The notes: generated by a model not told the origin, from the letters alone. A stretch of 64,000 bases of DNA from Barnesiella propionica (GCF_025567045.1 NZ_JAOQJK010000004.1:248001-312000), one strand, 5' to 3'. Shown: positions 9,623 through 18,265, counted from the stretch's first letter. A program made the numbers and translations.

Positions 9623-9747
9623 TTTATCTGAAAATCATGTTTCATTTAACCAATATCGGCCGGGATTTTGCCATGCTCTCCGGGGAGAAGTCTCAAGGAA
9701 ATTTCTCAAGAATATCTGAGCGTATTTTCGGTTTTAGGTAAAAGATC

Positions 9748-11061
9748 GTGTTTTCAAGATATTACTTTCATCGAAAAATTCATTTACCGAAAAAAGCTAC
9801 CTCGTTGGAATATATTAATAAATATGCTACTAAATTTGTTCCAAAAGCCAATTTTCTCAGATTTCTGAGATACATAGGTCCGGGACTGCTCGTCACTGTA
9901 GGATTTATCGACCCGGGAAACTGGGCATCTAACCTGGCTGCCGGAGGCGAATTCGGATATTCGCTACTCTGGATGGTCACATTTTCTACTTTGATGCTCA
10001 TTGTTTTACAACATAACGCCGCACGATTAGGTATAGCAACCGGATTATGTCTTTCAGAAGCCGCCACGATTTATCTGAAGCCTGCATTTTCCCGCATTTT
10101 ACTCGGTTCTGCCGTAGCCGTTTCCATTTCTACGTCATTGGCCGAAATACTCGGCGGAGCCATAGCATTGCAAATGTTGTTCGGTATTCCTATAAAAACC
10201 GGAGCGTTACTGATAACTGTTTTTGTAATTATAATGTTATTTACCAATAGTTACCGGCTGATCGAGAAATGGATTATCGCTTTTGTTTCGGTTATCGGTT
10301 TTTCATTTATCTATGAACTTTCACTTATATCTATAGACTGGCCCGCCGCAGCCTATTCCTGGATTACACCTTCTTTTCCGGAAGGCTCTATGGTCATTAT
10401 TATGAGCGTGCTGGGTGCTGTGGTAATGCCACATAACCTGTTTTTACATTCGGAGATTATACAAAGCCGGAATCAGATAACAGAAAACAATAACGATATA
10501 CGTTACAAATTACGTTATGAATATATCGATACTATTTTTTCGATGATCTTGGGCTGGGCGATAAATAGTGCGATGATTTTGCTGGCGGCAGCGACTTTTT
10601 TTGTCAATAAAACACCGGTTACAGAGTTACAGCAAGCCGATTCGTTATTGAAGCCTATGCTTGGAAATGCTGCTGTCGTAATTTTTGCCGTAGCACTGTT
10701 ATTTGCCGGAATCGCTTCTTCGATTACTTCAGGAATGGCGGGCGGCTCTATTTTTGCCGGTATTTTTAAAAAGCCGTACAATATTCGTGATATTCATTCC
10801 AGATTGGGGGTGATAATATCTTTAGCGGTGGCATTTGCGATCATTCTTTTGATCGATAAGCCATTCGAAGGACTTATTTATTCCCAAATGATTCTCAGTA
10901 TTCAACTTCCATTTACCATATTCCTGCAAGTTTACCTCACGTCGTCGGAGAAAGTTATGGGATCCTATAAAAATACTCCCAAAATACGATTTCTTCTTTA
11001 TTTTTTCGGAGGTGTGGTCACTTTGCTCAATATAATGCTACTTATTAGTTTTATATACTAA
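9748..11061 (+). CDS. mntH: Nramp-family divalent metal transporter
   Basis: This 437-residue membrane protein has about eleven hydrophobic segments. The two metal-binding signatures of the Nramp/MntH family are present: DPGN in TM1 (Asp55) and MPHN in TM6 (Met227, His229). It should couple proton entry to import of Mn(II) or Fe(II) across the inner membrane. The start appears to be GTG at 9748, because no in-frame ATG precedes the first conserved helix. The 120-base leader (9627-9747) has small GC-rich hairpins but no recognisable manganese riboswitch core. Placement after manganese catalase favours manganese as substrate. Confidence 0.93.
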   Translation: MFSRYYFHRKIHLPKKATSLEYINKYATKFVPKANFLRFLRYIGPGLLVTVGFIDPGNWASNLAAGGEFGYSLLWMVTFSTLMLIVLQHNAARLGIATGLCLSEAATIYLKPAFSRILLGSAVAVSISTSLAEILGGAIALQMLFGIPIKTGALLITVFVIIMLFTNSYRLIEKWIIAFVSVIGFSFIYELSLISIDWPAAAYSWITPSFPEGSMVIIMSVLGAVVMPHNLFLHSEIIQSRNQITENNNDIRYKLRYEYIDTIFSMILGWAINSAMILLAAATFFVNKTPVTELQQADSLLKPMLGNAAVVIFAVALLFAGIASSITSGMAGGSIFAGIFKKPYNIRDIHSRLGVIISLAVAFAIILLIDKPFEGLIYSQMILSIQLPFTIFLQVYLTSSEKVMGSYKNTPKIRFLLYFFGGVVTLLNIMLLISFIY

Positions 11062-11188
11062 TAGCATGATTTTAACCAATATATGGGTAAAAGAGGATAG
11101 GTTTCTTTTAGAATGTTAAACGCTAAACAAAATTTGCGTCTTGGGTTTTATAATAGGGAAAAATGTTGAAATTTAAATTTATAGGGAT

Positions 11189-12283
11189 ATGTTTGAAAAG
11201 GAAATATTGGGAAATTCCCTTCTGACATGGTGTATTTCTTTTCTCTTTATTTTAGGAGCGGTGATTATAGTAAAATTACTGACTTTGTTCAATAAAAAAG
11301 TTTTCAAATCATTTATTAGCCGTACATCCAACCATCTGGACGATATTATTTTTTATTCTATCGAACCTCCTATTAAATTTGCAATCTTACTGCTCGGTAT
11401 CTGGATTGCCATTCACAAACTGGTTTATCCCGACAATTTCGTAAAAATCGTCGATAACGCATACCGAATACTCATAGTCTTAAACGTTACCTGGTTTTTT
11501 GCCAGGCTGTTCGGGGGATTACTTCAGGAATACTGGGGACGACGATCTGACGGACATCCCAATAAAATGATGCCGGTCGTAAAAAGAATAATTCTTGTTA
11601 TCGTGTGGATTATCGGAATTGTAATGGCACTCAGCAATGTTGGAGTAAATATCAGTGCTTTATTAGGGACGTTGGGTATCGGCGGTATCGCATTTGCTTT
11701 GGCCGCACAAGATACGGTAAAAAACATTTTCGGGGCTTTTACCATCTTTACAGATAAACCTTTTAGTATTGGAGATACTATTCAGGTAAACGGTCTTGAA
11801 GGAACCGTGGTAGATGTAGGAGTCAGAAGTACTAAAATACTGGGTTATGACAGGCGAATTACTACCCTTCCGAATTATAAGATTACCGATGCCTCCATTG
11901 TCAATATTTCTTCAGAACCAATGCGGCGCATGACGGTAAAAATCGGATTGACCTATGATACTCCTCCCTCTAAAATGAAAGAGGCTCTGGATATTTTAAG
12001 AGCCCTACCTCAAAAGGTAGACAATGTATCGACCCATCCCTCGGATATCACGCCTAATTTTACCGATTATACTGACTGGGCTTTAGTAATTACTTATTAT
12101 TATTACATTGTAAAAGGAGGAGATATATTAAAAGTGTCGTCGGATATGAATATGGCTATACTTGAATCTTTCAATAAAGCAGGTCTTAATTTCGCATTTC
12201 CCACACAAACTGTTTACTTAGAAAAAGAGGGGACGGACGAAAACACAAACAAACCTGATGATATTCCTGAAGTTAAACCTTGA
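11189..12283 (+). CDS. MscS-type mechanosensitive channel
   Basis: The 364-residue protein has four or five N-terminal membrane helices. The pore helix and beta domain of the MscS family follow: NISALLGTLGIGGIAFALAA, then DTVKNIFGAFTIF, KPFSIGDTI and LPNYKI. MscS channels open under membrane tension and release solutes during hypo-osmotic shock. The C-terminus is short and acidic. The gene stands alone, 127 bases after the Nramp gene, and may have its own promoter. Confidence 0.93.
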   Translation: MFEKEILGNSLLTWCISFLFILGAVIIVKLLTLFNKKVFKSFISRTSNHLDDIIFYSIEPPIKFAILLLGIWIAIHKLVYPDNFVKIVDNAYRILIVLNVTWFFARLFGGLLQEYWGRRSDGHPNKMMPVVKRIILVIVWIIGIVMALSNVGVNISALLGTLGIGGIAFALAAQDTVKNIFGAFTIFTDKPFSIGDTIQVNGLEGTVVDVGVRSTKILGYDRRITTLPNYKITDASIVNISSEPMRRMTVKIGLTYDTPPSKMKEALDILRALPQKVDNVSTHPSDITPNFTDYTDWALVITYYYYIVKGGDILKVSSDMNMAILESFNKAGLNFAFPTQTVYLEKEGTDENTNKPDDIPEVKP

Positions 12284-12990
12284 TAACGGTTTGTGTTTTA
12301 TTAAAATAGATATAAGTTCGAATATAAATTTGATCATGGGAATCCTGTCCTTTACGAAACATATACACATTAATAATTTTCAGTTCTTAAGTGTTTACTA
12401 CCGTTTTTCCTAAATAACCGCTGTCGGATATAAGAGAAAAATAATAGATTTATTAAATCGTTGTTGAGGTGGCCTGTCACTATCTGGTTTTTTTATAGGC
12501 CTTAGTACTGATATTACTTTGTCGGTTAACACAGTGATGTGAGTCTGTAGTTATCCGATACTTACGGATGGGTTTTATTTACACATGTTGAATGGATTGT
12601 TTCGGCCTTTATCCGACATATGGTAAAGTTCCCGGGTTCCTGTACGAGGTATTAGACCGCCAAGAGAATAATCTTTCTTAATTCCTGTAGTGTTGTGCCG
12701 TTTTTTAATTCATTCTTCAACGCCCTTTAGCGATTTTCTTAAAACATTTCATACCCCGGATCATCGTATTTTGCTGTAAACGCTTTTCCATTTTTTAAAC
12801 ACCTATTTTTTCTCGAATAAACATTCCGTGTACCGCCTTTTGCAAAATTTTGTTCCCGTAGTATTTCAATAAAAACTGGAAAATCCAGTTCCAACACCCA
12901 AAAAGAGAAAAACATACCGAAGAGAGGATTAAGGCTATAAATATGCTATATTACAAATATATAGCCGCAGTTTATAAAGCCTTGTTCATT
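12284..12990. other. Intergenic, no gene seen
   Basis: About 700 bases between the channel gene and the structured RNA candidate. Six-frame reading shows no protein-like frame, and no repeat or RNA gene was recognised. It could hold decayed sequence. Confidence 0.5.
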
Positions 12991-12997
12991 TTTTTGC

Positions 12998-13005
12998 TAA
13001 TTTTG
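12998..13005 (+). promoter_or_regulatory. -7 box before the structured RNA
   Basis: TAATTTTG fits the TAnnTTTG consensus exactly. Transcription would begin near 13012, about 40 bases before the first paired arm of the RNA candidate at 13053. Confidence 0.5.
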
Positions 13006-13052
13006 CAATTGGAATTGAGCAGTGGCTCTTTCCGATACATATTAGAAAAAAA

Positions 13053-13220
13053 GAAGCGTTATGCTTATCTTGTGTTCGAAAACCTGAGAAATTTTCAATG
13101 TATGACAAGAGAAGGCATAGTGGTTCTCACGCTATAGCGTGGGCTGCTATTACCATATCCGTCATACAAGGTTTTCTCAGGACCTTCGAACAAAGGTGTG
13201 GTATTGTAGTTCCACGCTTC
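13053..13220 (+). ncRNA. Long hairpin RNA candidate upstream of TonB-fusion gene
   Basis: Five sets of nested, exactly complementary arms fold this segment into one long interrupted hairpin. They are 13053-13059 with 13214-13220 (gaagcgt), 13074-13080 with 13185-13191 (gttcgaa), 13083-13091 with 13173-13181 (cctgagaaa), 13100-13106 with 13161-13167 (gtatgac), and a terminal stem 13117-13132 with 13137-13150 capped by tata. A wide asymmetric bubble separates the outer two stems, and its 3' strand can form its own gtgg/ccac hairpin. This shape recalls 6S RNA. A long riboregulatory leader of the gene at 13272 is the main alternative. The pairing is seen directly; the identity is inferred. Confidence 0.6.
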
Positions 13221-13271
13221 GGTGTTAAATAAGAGGTCTTTTTAGGGGCTGGAAAGACATACTGAATTACT

Positions 13272-15200
13272 ATGAATTGCTTTTTTCATGAGAACAAGCC
13301 TGCGGTAGCAACATGTGCCCAATGCCATGTAGGGCTTTGTCGGGATTGTGTAAACAATGCTATCACTTGGGATGATAAGCCGCTGTGTCCCAGTTGTGGT
13401 AAATCCATTGTAATGGATAGATTAAAAGATGCGCAAAAAGACAAAACGTGGGCGCTGGTTAAATTTATCTTTAGTGGTTTTTTCTTGGGTATAGGATTCG
13501 CAGCTTTTGCAGGTGGCGCAGGTATTATGCAAGTGTGGATAATATCAGGCGTAGCCGGCATTCCCTCTGCATTTAAGGCAACACGCCGAAGCCGGGAACA
13601 ACGTATAATAGACGAAGTTCATGACCGATACGAAAGGGACATGATAAATTTAATGTTTGGCTGGATGATGCGGTTGTTGATAAAAATTGTGTTCATGATT
13701 GGATTAGCCCCTATATGTGCCACCTATACATGTATTTCTAACTTGATTAAGTTCTTTACAAACAAGAAAACGGTCAGGGAATATGAAGATTTGTTAGCTC
13801 AAGCAGAACAAAGCCTTAATGACGAACCTAATTCTTATGTAGAACAGCAACCGCAAATTGAAAATAACATATCGGTTTATGACCCGGTGCAACCGGAAGT
13901 ACCCGAGCAGAATATTGTTCCAGTCCAACCACAGACAAGCACAGTGCATACACAATCTGCCCAGACTTTTCAAACTCCGTCAGTTACGTCGTCTTATCAA
14001 ACACCGACATCAACCAAACGGAATAATACTCTGATTATAGGTATTGTTATAGGTGCATTAGCCTTTGTTGGACTTATAGCCGGATATTTTATGTGGTATG
14101 TTCCTTATGCCAAAGATAGGGATGCGCTGCGCACTTATGTAGTTGCCAATAATGTATTTTTCCGTTCATCAAAAGTGGCAGGGGTAGAGTACAACATTTT
14201 ATCCAAAGTTCCTTATGGTTCCGAACTGATTACCTATTCAAAAGATATGGAATGGGCGGAAATCAAAGTAAATGGGATGAAAGGGTTTGTTGCTTCTCCA
14301 TATTTGCTTGAGTGGAATGATTTCAAATTACTTAATGATATATGGGGCAGCGCAGATACTAAAGAATATATTGAGTCCTCTAAATGCCGCCTTGCAATAC
14401 TTGATTACTGTAAACGTAATCAGTTTAATACCGGGAATGAAAGTTGGCAACTTTTCACATTGCAGAAAAATGTAAAGCCTAATAATGTTTTATTTCCTCG
14501 TTTGAATAATGGCCATGATAAATTTACAGAGTTCGCTTTTATTCTCAAAAACAATGCCACACAAGAACGAAGGTTTGCTATATATTCTTTTGATGAAGAA
14601 ACAGAAAAGCCTATATTCCTGTATGATGAAAATGCACCTGAAGACGGGCAAATAAAAAATGTAAGATATCTCAATGGAAGAAATGAATATAATGTAACTT
14701 ATACCGGAAACAGTATTGTTGTTAAATCTGAGGTAGCATACACACAACAACAAACGCAAGACATCGTGAAAGAAATTCCATATATACCAGTAGTCGCAGA
14801 AGAAAAAATTGAAATAGTGGAAGATAATGCACCGACAGATATTAGTGTGAATGATATCGCTGCCGATAACGTAGAGGATAATCGCATATATGAGATTGTT
14901 GAACAAATGCCTGAATTTCCTAATGGTGGAATGGCAGGCTTAATGAGCTTCATCAGCAAAAATTTAAAATATCCTACTATCTGCCAAGAGTCAGGCGTAC
15001 AAGGTAAAGTCATTGTGTTATTTGTGGTAGAGAAGGACGGCAGTACTACCGATTTTCGTATTGTGCGAAGTGTGGATAAATATTTAGATAAAGAAGCACT
15101 GCGAGTTTTAAGTAGTATGCCTAAATGGATACCCGGTAAACAGAAGGGTGTACCTGTAAGGGTTAAATACACCGTTCCTATCAATTTTAGACTTTCATGA
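13272..15200 (+). CDS. Zinc finger/SH3/TonB C-terminal fusion protein
   Basis: The 642-residue protein begins with a B-box-like zinc-binding region (Cys3, His6, Cys15, Cys18, Cys23, Cys26, Cys39, Cys42). Hydrophobic segments follow at about 58-97 and 122-155. Next come a polar Gln/Pro/Val-rich linker, another membrane helix near 253-280, an SH3b-like domain (287-345), an unassigned region, and a TonB C-terminal domain (544-642, with NLKYPTIC, VQGKVIVLFVV and YTVPINFRL). TonB domains normally carry energy to outer-membrane receptors, and SH3b domains often bind peptidoglycan. Its stop overlaps the start of an L,D-transpeptidase, which points to an envelope role. Membrane topology is ambiguous. 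Confidence 0.85.
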   Translation: MNCFFHENKPAVATCAQCHVGLCRDCVNNAITWDDKPLCPSCGKSIVMDRLKDAQKDKTWALVKFIFSGFFLGIGFAAFAGGAGIMQVWIISGVAGIPSAFKATRRSREQRIIDEVHDRYERDMINLMFGWMMRLLIKIVFMIGLAPICATYTCISNLIKFFTNKKTVREYEDLLAQAEQSLNDEPNSYVEQQPQIENNISVYDPVQPEVPEQNIVPVQPQTSTVHTQSAQTFQTPSVTSSYQTPTSTKRNNTLIIGIVIGALAFVGLIAGYFMWYVPYAKDRDALRTYVVANNVFFRSSKVAGVEYNILSKVPYGSELITYSKDMEWAEIKVNGMKGFVASPYLLEWNDFKLLNDIWGSADTKEYIESSKCRLAILDYCKRNQFNTGNESWQLFTLQKNVKPNNVLFPRLNNGHDKFTEFAFILKNNATQERRFAIYSFDEETEKPIFLYDENAPEDGQIKNVRYLNGRNEYNVTYTGNSIVVKSEVAYTQQQTQDIVKEIPYIPVVAEEKIEIVEDNAPTDISVNDIAADNVEDNRIYEIVEQMPEFPNGGMAGLMSFISKNLKYPTICQESGVQGKVIVLFVVEKDGSTTDFRIVRSVDKYLDKEALRVLSSMPKWIPGKQKGVPVRVKYTVPINFRLS

Positions 15201-15739
15201 AAACTGCATTAAGAATATTTTTATTACTGGTGTGTTGCTTCTGTACATGGTTGGCATGTAATTATCATCATCAGAAGATTATTTCTAAAATTGAAAACGC
15301 TAACATTATAGTTATATCCAAGCAGGATATGCAGCTAAATTTAATCAACTACAAAGGAGATACATTGTTTTGTGCTCCTATTGCAGTAGGAAAGGCATAT
15401 GGAAATAAGCAAAAGCAAGGGGATATGCGTACTCCGGAAGGAGTATTTAGAGTCGTAGATATTCAAAATGCGTCAAAATGGACTCATGATTTTCACGACG
15501 GAAAAGGGGAAATAGAGGGGGCATATGGGAAATACTTCATGCGCTTAAAAGTACCCGGACATAAAGGAATAGGAATTCATGGAACACATGCCCCTGAAAG
15601 TATCGGAAGCAGAGCAACAGAAGGGTGTATTCGGCTAAATAATGACGATTTGGAACGGTTGGTAACTTTAATATATCCCCCACTAACAGTTGTTATTACC
15701 CCATCCGTAATGGATGAAAATTTAAATCTGAAGAAATAG
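15197..15739 (+). CDS. L,D-transpeptidase (YkuD), small
   Basis: The 180-residue protein has an N-terminal signal or anchor (LRIFLLLVCCFCTWLAC), possibly a lipobox ending at Cys21. A compact YkuD domain follows, with catalytic motif HGTHAPES and GCIRL (Cys144). It would form 3-3 crosslinks in peptidoglycan or couple proteins to it in the periplasm. Its ATG overlaps the stop of the TonB-fusion gene by four bases, so the two are translationally coupled. Two strong hairpins follow the gene. Confidence 0.92.
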   Translation: MKTALRIFLLLVCCFCTWLACNYHHQKIISKIENANIIVISKQDMQLNLINYKGDTLFCAPIAVGKAYGNKQKQGDMRTPEGVFRVVDIQNASKWTHDFHDGKGEIEGAYGKYFMRLKVPGHKGIGIHGTHAPESIGSRATEGCIRLNNDDLERLVTLIYPPLTVVITPSVMDENLNLKK

Positions 15740-15756
15740 GGCATTTCAATAAAAAT

Positions 15757-15806
15757 AAGGACAGCTTACTTTACAGGTATACCGATAAGAAAGCTGTCCT
15801 TTGTGT
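15757..15806 (+). terminator. Terminator of the TonB/Ldt unit
   Basis: An 11-bp perfect stem (aaggacagctt, 15757-15767, with 15791-15801), a 23-base loop and a T-rich end lie 18 bases after the transpeptidase gene. Confidence 0.7.
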
Positions 15807-15834
15807 TATATTGTACGCTTATTGCTTTTAACGC

Positions 15835-15878
15835 AAAACATCCCATTTTACATTATTAGGTGTAAAATGGGATGTTTT
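15835..15878. terminator. Strong hairpin, likely bidirectional terminator
   Basis: An 18-bp perfect stem (15835-15852 with 15861-15878) with an 8-base loop and A/T tails on both sides. It lies 31 bases before the left repeat of the tRNA-Asp element and may mark the edge between chromosome and element. Confidence 0.75.
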
Positions 15879-15909
15879 CTTCGTAAATTGTTGACAATCA
15901 GTGTTTACT

Positions 15910-15922
15910 GCGGTGCGGACGG
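15910..15922. repeat. Left attachment repeat
   Basis: gcggtgcggacgg, identical to the tRNA-Asp 3' end at 18378-18390; the two diverge after the 13th base. Interpreted as the far attachment site of the element. Confidence 0.7.
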
Positions 15923-16317
15923 AAGATGAACCTTTGTTTTATTCTTCACGTACTCAATATCTTAGCAAGCTCTTAATTCTTTCTCCCACTAATAACCCCA
16001 CGTGTGCAATTCTTTAGATTGCTTGGTGTTGCGGTGGTTGTTTGAGTTGGTGCAAATATAGTAATATTTAGAATGTATTTCTACTTTTAGGCAAACTAAT
16101 CTTCAATAAGTTGTTCAGTTTCTTTTAACCTATCCTTGGTGACGTCTGCACACATTCTGTAAAAATGAATTTTCTGTTATATTGATAATCAACGTGCTAC
16201 GAATGATTTATGGGGGATTAGGTGTACCATTCCCCCATTTTCTTTGCTTTTTTTTCCGAACTTTGTTTCATCAATCGATTGGTAATCATTAGTCTATAAC
16301 CTAAAAAATGAAGCAAT

Positions 16318-16641
16318 ATGTATGTAGATAATTACGAGTTCAAAGACTGGATGCAAAAACTACTCGATAAACTGGAAGAAGTAGGAAAAGATGTAAAGAG
16401 TTTGCAGACCAATCCAGAAGTAATGCCGGGCGATAAACTTTTAGATAATCAGGACTTGTGTCTGTTGTTTAAAGTGAGTACCCGAACATTACAGCGATTG
16501 CGTAGCAAGAAACTACTGCCCTTTATGATGATTAGCGGAAAAGCCTATTACCGGGCTTCCGATGTGCGTGAGTTCATAAAGGAGAGGTTTGATGTGGGTA
16601 CGCTCCGCAAGTTTGAAAAAGAACACGGAACAGACAAGTAA
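16318..16641 (+). CDS. Helix-turn-helix protein, excisionase-like
   Basis: This 107-residue protein has an N-terminal coiled-coil-like part (WMQKLLDKLEEVGKDVKSL) and a MerR/Xis-type winged helix (LLDNQDLCLLFKVSTRTLQRLR, then SGKAYYRASDVREFI). Proteins of this size and shape are the first genes of many Bacteroidales mobile elements, where they help excision or control transfer genes. It is the only apparently intact element function left here. With the integrase lost it may have no partner. Confidence 0.8.
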   Translation: MYVDNYEFKDWMQKLLDKLEEVGKDVKSLQTNPEVMPGDKLLDNQDLCLLFKVSTRTLQRLRSKKLLPFMMISGKAYYRASDVREFIKERFDVGTLRKFEKEHGTDK

Positions 16642-16647
16642 GAAGTT

Positions 16648-16697
16648 ATCCCGAAGCTGTACACGTGGCAATTTCGGGATATTTCTTTTTGGCAAGT
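16648..16697. repeat. Direct repeat copy 1 (terminator-like)
   Basis: A 33-base block with complementary ends (atcccgaa with ttcgggat), a T-rich run and ggcaagt. A near-identical copy is at 17477-17528, differing at only a few positions. It follows the Xis-like gene and can act as its terminator. Confidence 0.75.
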
Positions 16698-16753
16698 TTT
16701 TGTTGTTCGTCCGCCGATATGTACTTTCTATTTAAAATATTGGGATAAAGGTC

Positions 16754-17251
16754 CTATTGCCTTTGCTTAGAATAAAGAGCTTCAAGCTTATGTAATTGCT
16801 GTATAAATAGATTAGTCTGCTTACTGTTTTCTACCTTATCATATAAACTAACCATTATATATTCTTGCAATAAATCTTTGTTTGTTATGCAGTGACTGAA
16901 ATCATATACTTTTGTATCAGGATCTAACTTTGTTATATCTTGAACATTAATGTGGTCGGGCATATATCCGTAAACATTGGTATTATATGTGGTTTTACTC
17001 CATTTCCAAGTATAAGTACGAGATCCTCCAAAACTATCAGAAGTATATGTTTTAATAAAATATAGAATTCGTAGCTTTTTATATAAATATGATGTAAAAA
17101 TGATAAATCCAATGACTAAAACTATTATCCACAATGATATTTTATAGTTTAGATATGAGGATGGGATACTAAATAGGATTTCCAAAATTCCTATTAAAGA
17201 CAAGATTCCTCCAATAATCGGATTAGTAAAAAATAGTATCAACTTTTTCAT
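16754..17251 (-). CDS. Unknown membrane protein
   Basis: I do not recognise this 165-residue protein. It has two N-terminal membrane helices (about 5-28 and 38-58) and a basic loop. A soluble C-terminal part contains a Tyr/Thr/Trp-rich stretch (GGSRTYTWKWSKTTYN) and an acidic helix-rich end. The gene is more AT-rich than the housekeeping genes, which fits acquired DNA. It lies between two direct repeats inside the tRNA-Asp element and may be cargo added by recombination between them. No partner gene is adjacent. Confidence 0.7.
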   Translation of the reverse strand: MKKLILFFTNPIIGGILSLIGILEILFSIPSSYLNYKISLWIIVLVIGFIIFTSYLYKKLRILYFIKTYTSDSFGGSRTYTWKWSKTTYNTNVYGYMPDHINVQDITKLDPDTKVYDFSHCITNKDLLQEYIMVSLYDKVENSKQTNLFIQQLHKLEALYSKQRQ

Positions 17252-17476
17252 ATGCCCAATTATGTGTTTTCACTTTTATGATAAACAAAAGTAGTCATTT
17301 CTCTATAATTATTTCATTTTCAAAGGAGAATAATTATCTTTGTTAAGATTATATGATAATATAAGAATATACTACCGGTGATCCTTTGTGGAGGAAGATT
17401 ATAATTTGCTGAATACAACATATGATTTTAAAACCCGTTAGTCCTATATTAAAGCAAACAACTAATATTAAAATTC

Positions 17477-17528
17477 ATCCCGAAGCTATACACGTGGCAG
17501 TTTCGGGATGTTTTTTCTTTTGGCAAGT
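17477..17528. repeat. Direct repeat copy 2 (terminator-like)
   Basis: Second copy of the block at 16648-16697, here directly after the stop of the mobilization pseudogene on the minus strand. A later gccgatat is also shared, so the homology covers about 70 bases. Confidence 0.75.
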
Positions 17529-17534
17529 CCATAT

Positions 17535-17985
17535 TTACTTCTTTGCCGATATTATCCCCTTCTTCTTATAAGATGCTTCAAACTGTTTGGTAAGCGCAAT
17601 AATCTGTTGGTTCGTCTTTACCAGTTCAACAGTGTATTGTTCCAATTTATAAAGCAAAGCAAGTGCTTTCTTTTCCGTAAAATTGGAATGAAGCTCTTTC
17701 ACCGTTTGATTATACAATATGCCTATGCTCCTGAATTGTGAAAACAATTGTGAGAGTTGAATGTAATAATCAGCCTTGCTTTTATCAATCCTAAGTACCT
17801 TAAACGACTTTCCGAAAATACAGTTCTTAATAAATGTGCTTTTACCTTGTAGCCTGACTGGTAGTAAAAGGCTAAGAATTTGGCGTTCTCCACATCGTCT
17901 AAATTAAAGGAATAGCAGTGTGTTCGTGGGTTAAGTTTAGGCTTGCGTTTTCCTTTGTTAAATGACTTTTTTTCTGATTTTATAA
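17535..17985 (-). pseudogene. Frameshifted mobilization (MobB/Bfm-like) gene
   Basis: The N-terminal half reads KRKPKLNPRTHCYSFNLDD and FLAFYYQSGYKVKAH, like relaxosome accessory proteins of Bacteroidales mobilizable elements. Near 17833 the frame must shift by one base to continue as FIKNCIFGKSFKVLRIDKSK and on to the C-terminus GIISAKK. A shortened T-run (on the coding strand) explains the shift. The start is also missing: the sequence runs into integrase DNA near 17985. The gene would have bound the transfer origin with a relaxase that is now gone. Confidence 0.75.
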
Positions 17986-18135
17986 ATCCACGGGGATACT
18001 CCGTTTGATCATAATTTTGGCTACTTGCTTGTTTACGGTGATGCGCATACAAACAGGAGCTTCACCGTTTTTCAGAAGTTTTGATTTCTTAATGATGAAT
18101 AATACGCTTAATGTGTTTTTTTTCACTGCTCCCAT
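17980..18135 (-). pseudogene. Truncated tyrosine integrase, N-terminus only
   Basis: The 51-residue frame carries the arm-type DNA-binding start of Bacteroidales tyrosine recombinases (LSVLFIIKKSKLLKNGEAPV, then MRITVNKQVAKI and KRSIPVDL). It ends at a stop where normal proteins would continue into the SAM-like and catalytic domains. The break lies exactly where mobilization-gene sequence begins, showing a deletion that joined the two. It sits 244 bases from the tRNA 3' end, the usual place for an integrase. Confidence 0.75.
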
Positions 18136-18224
18136 AATTCTTTGTTTTTTAAGTGGTACAAAATTAGTTTGCTACACTCAAAAACCAGCTACGCAAAAAG
18201 CTGACAATCAAAGACAAATGCGTC

Positions 18225-18265
18225 AATTCGTGGGAGCAAAAACAGCTTTCAAAAAGTCCCACGAA
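18225..18265. repeat. Inverted repeat near the attachment site
   Basis: A 10-bp perfect inverted repeat (attcgtggga with tcccacgaat, 20 bases between) lies between the integrase remnant and the tRNA. It could be an integrase arm site or control element; this is inference. Confidence 0.4.

Noticed and set aside
9637..9741. 34-residue frame in the Nramp leader
   Set aside because: No coding pattern beyond an ATG and stop; kept only as part of the leader observation.
9627..9747. Manganese (yybP-ykoY) riboswitch before the Nramp gene
   Set aside because: The conserved core segments of that riboswitch are not present.
12943..13137. 64-residue open frame
   Set aside because: It runs through the left half of the structured RNA element and does not look like a protein.
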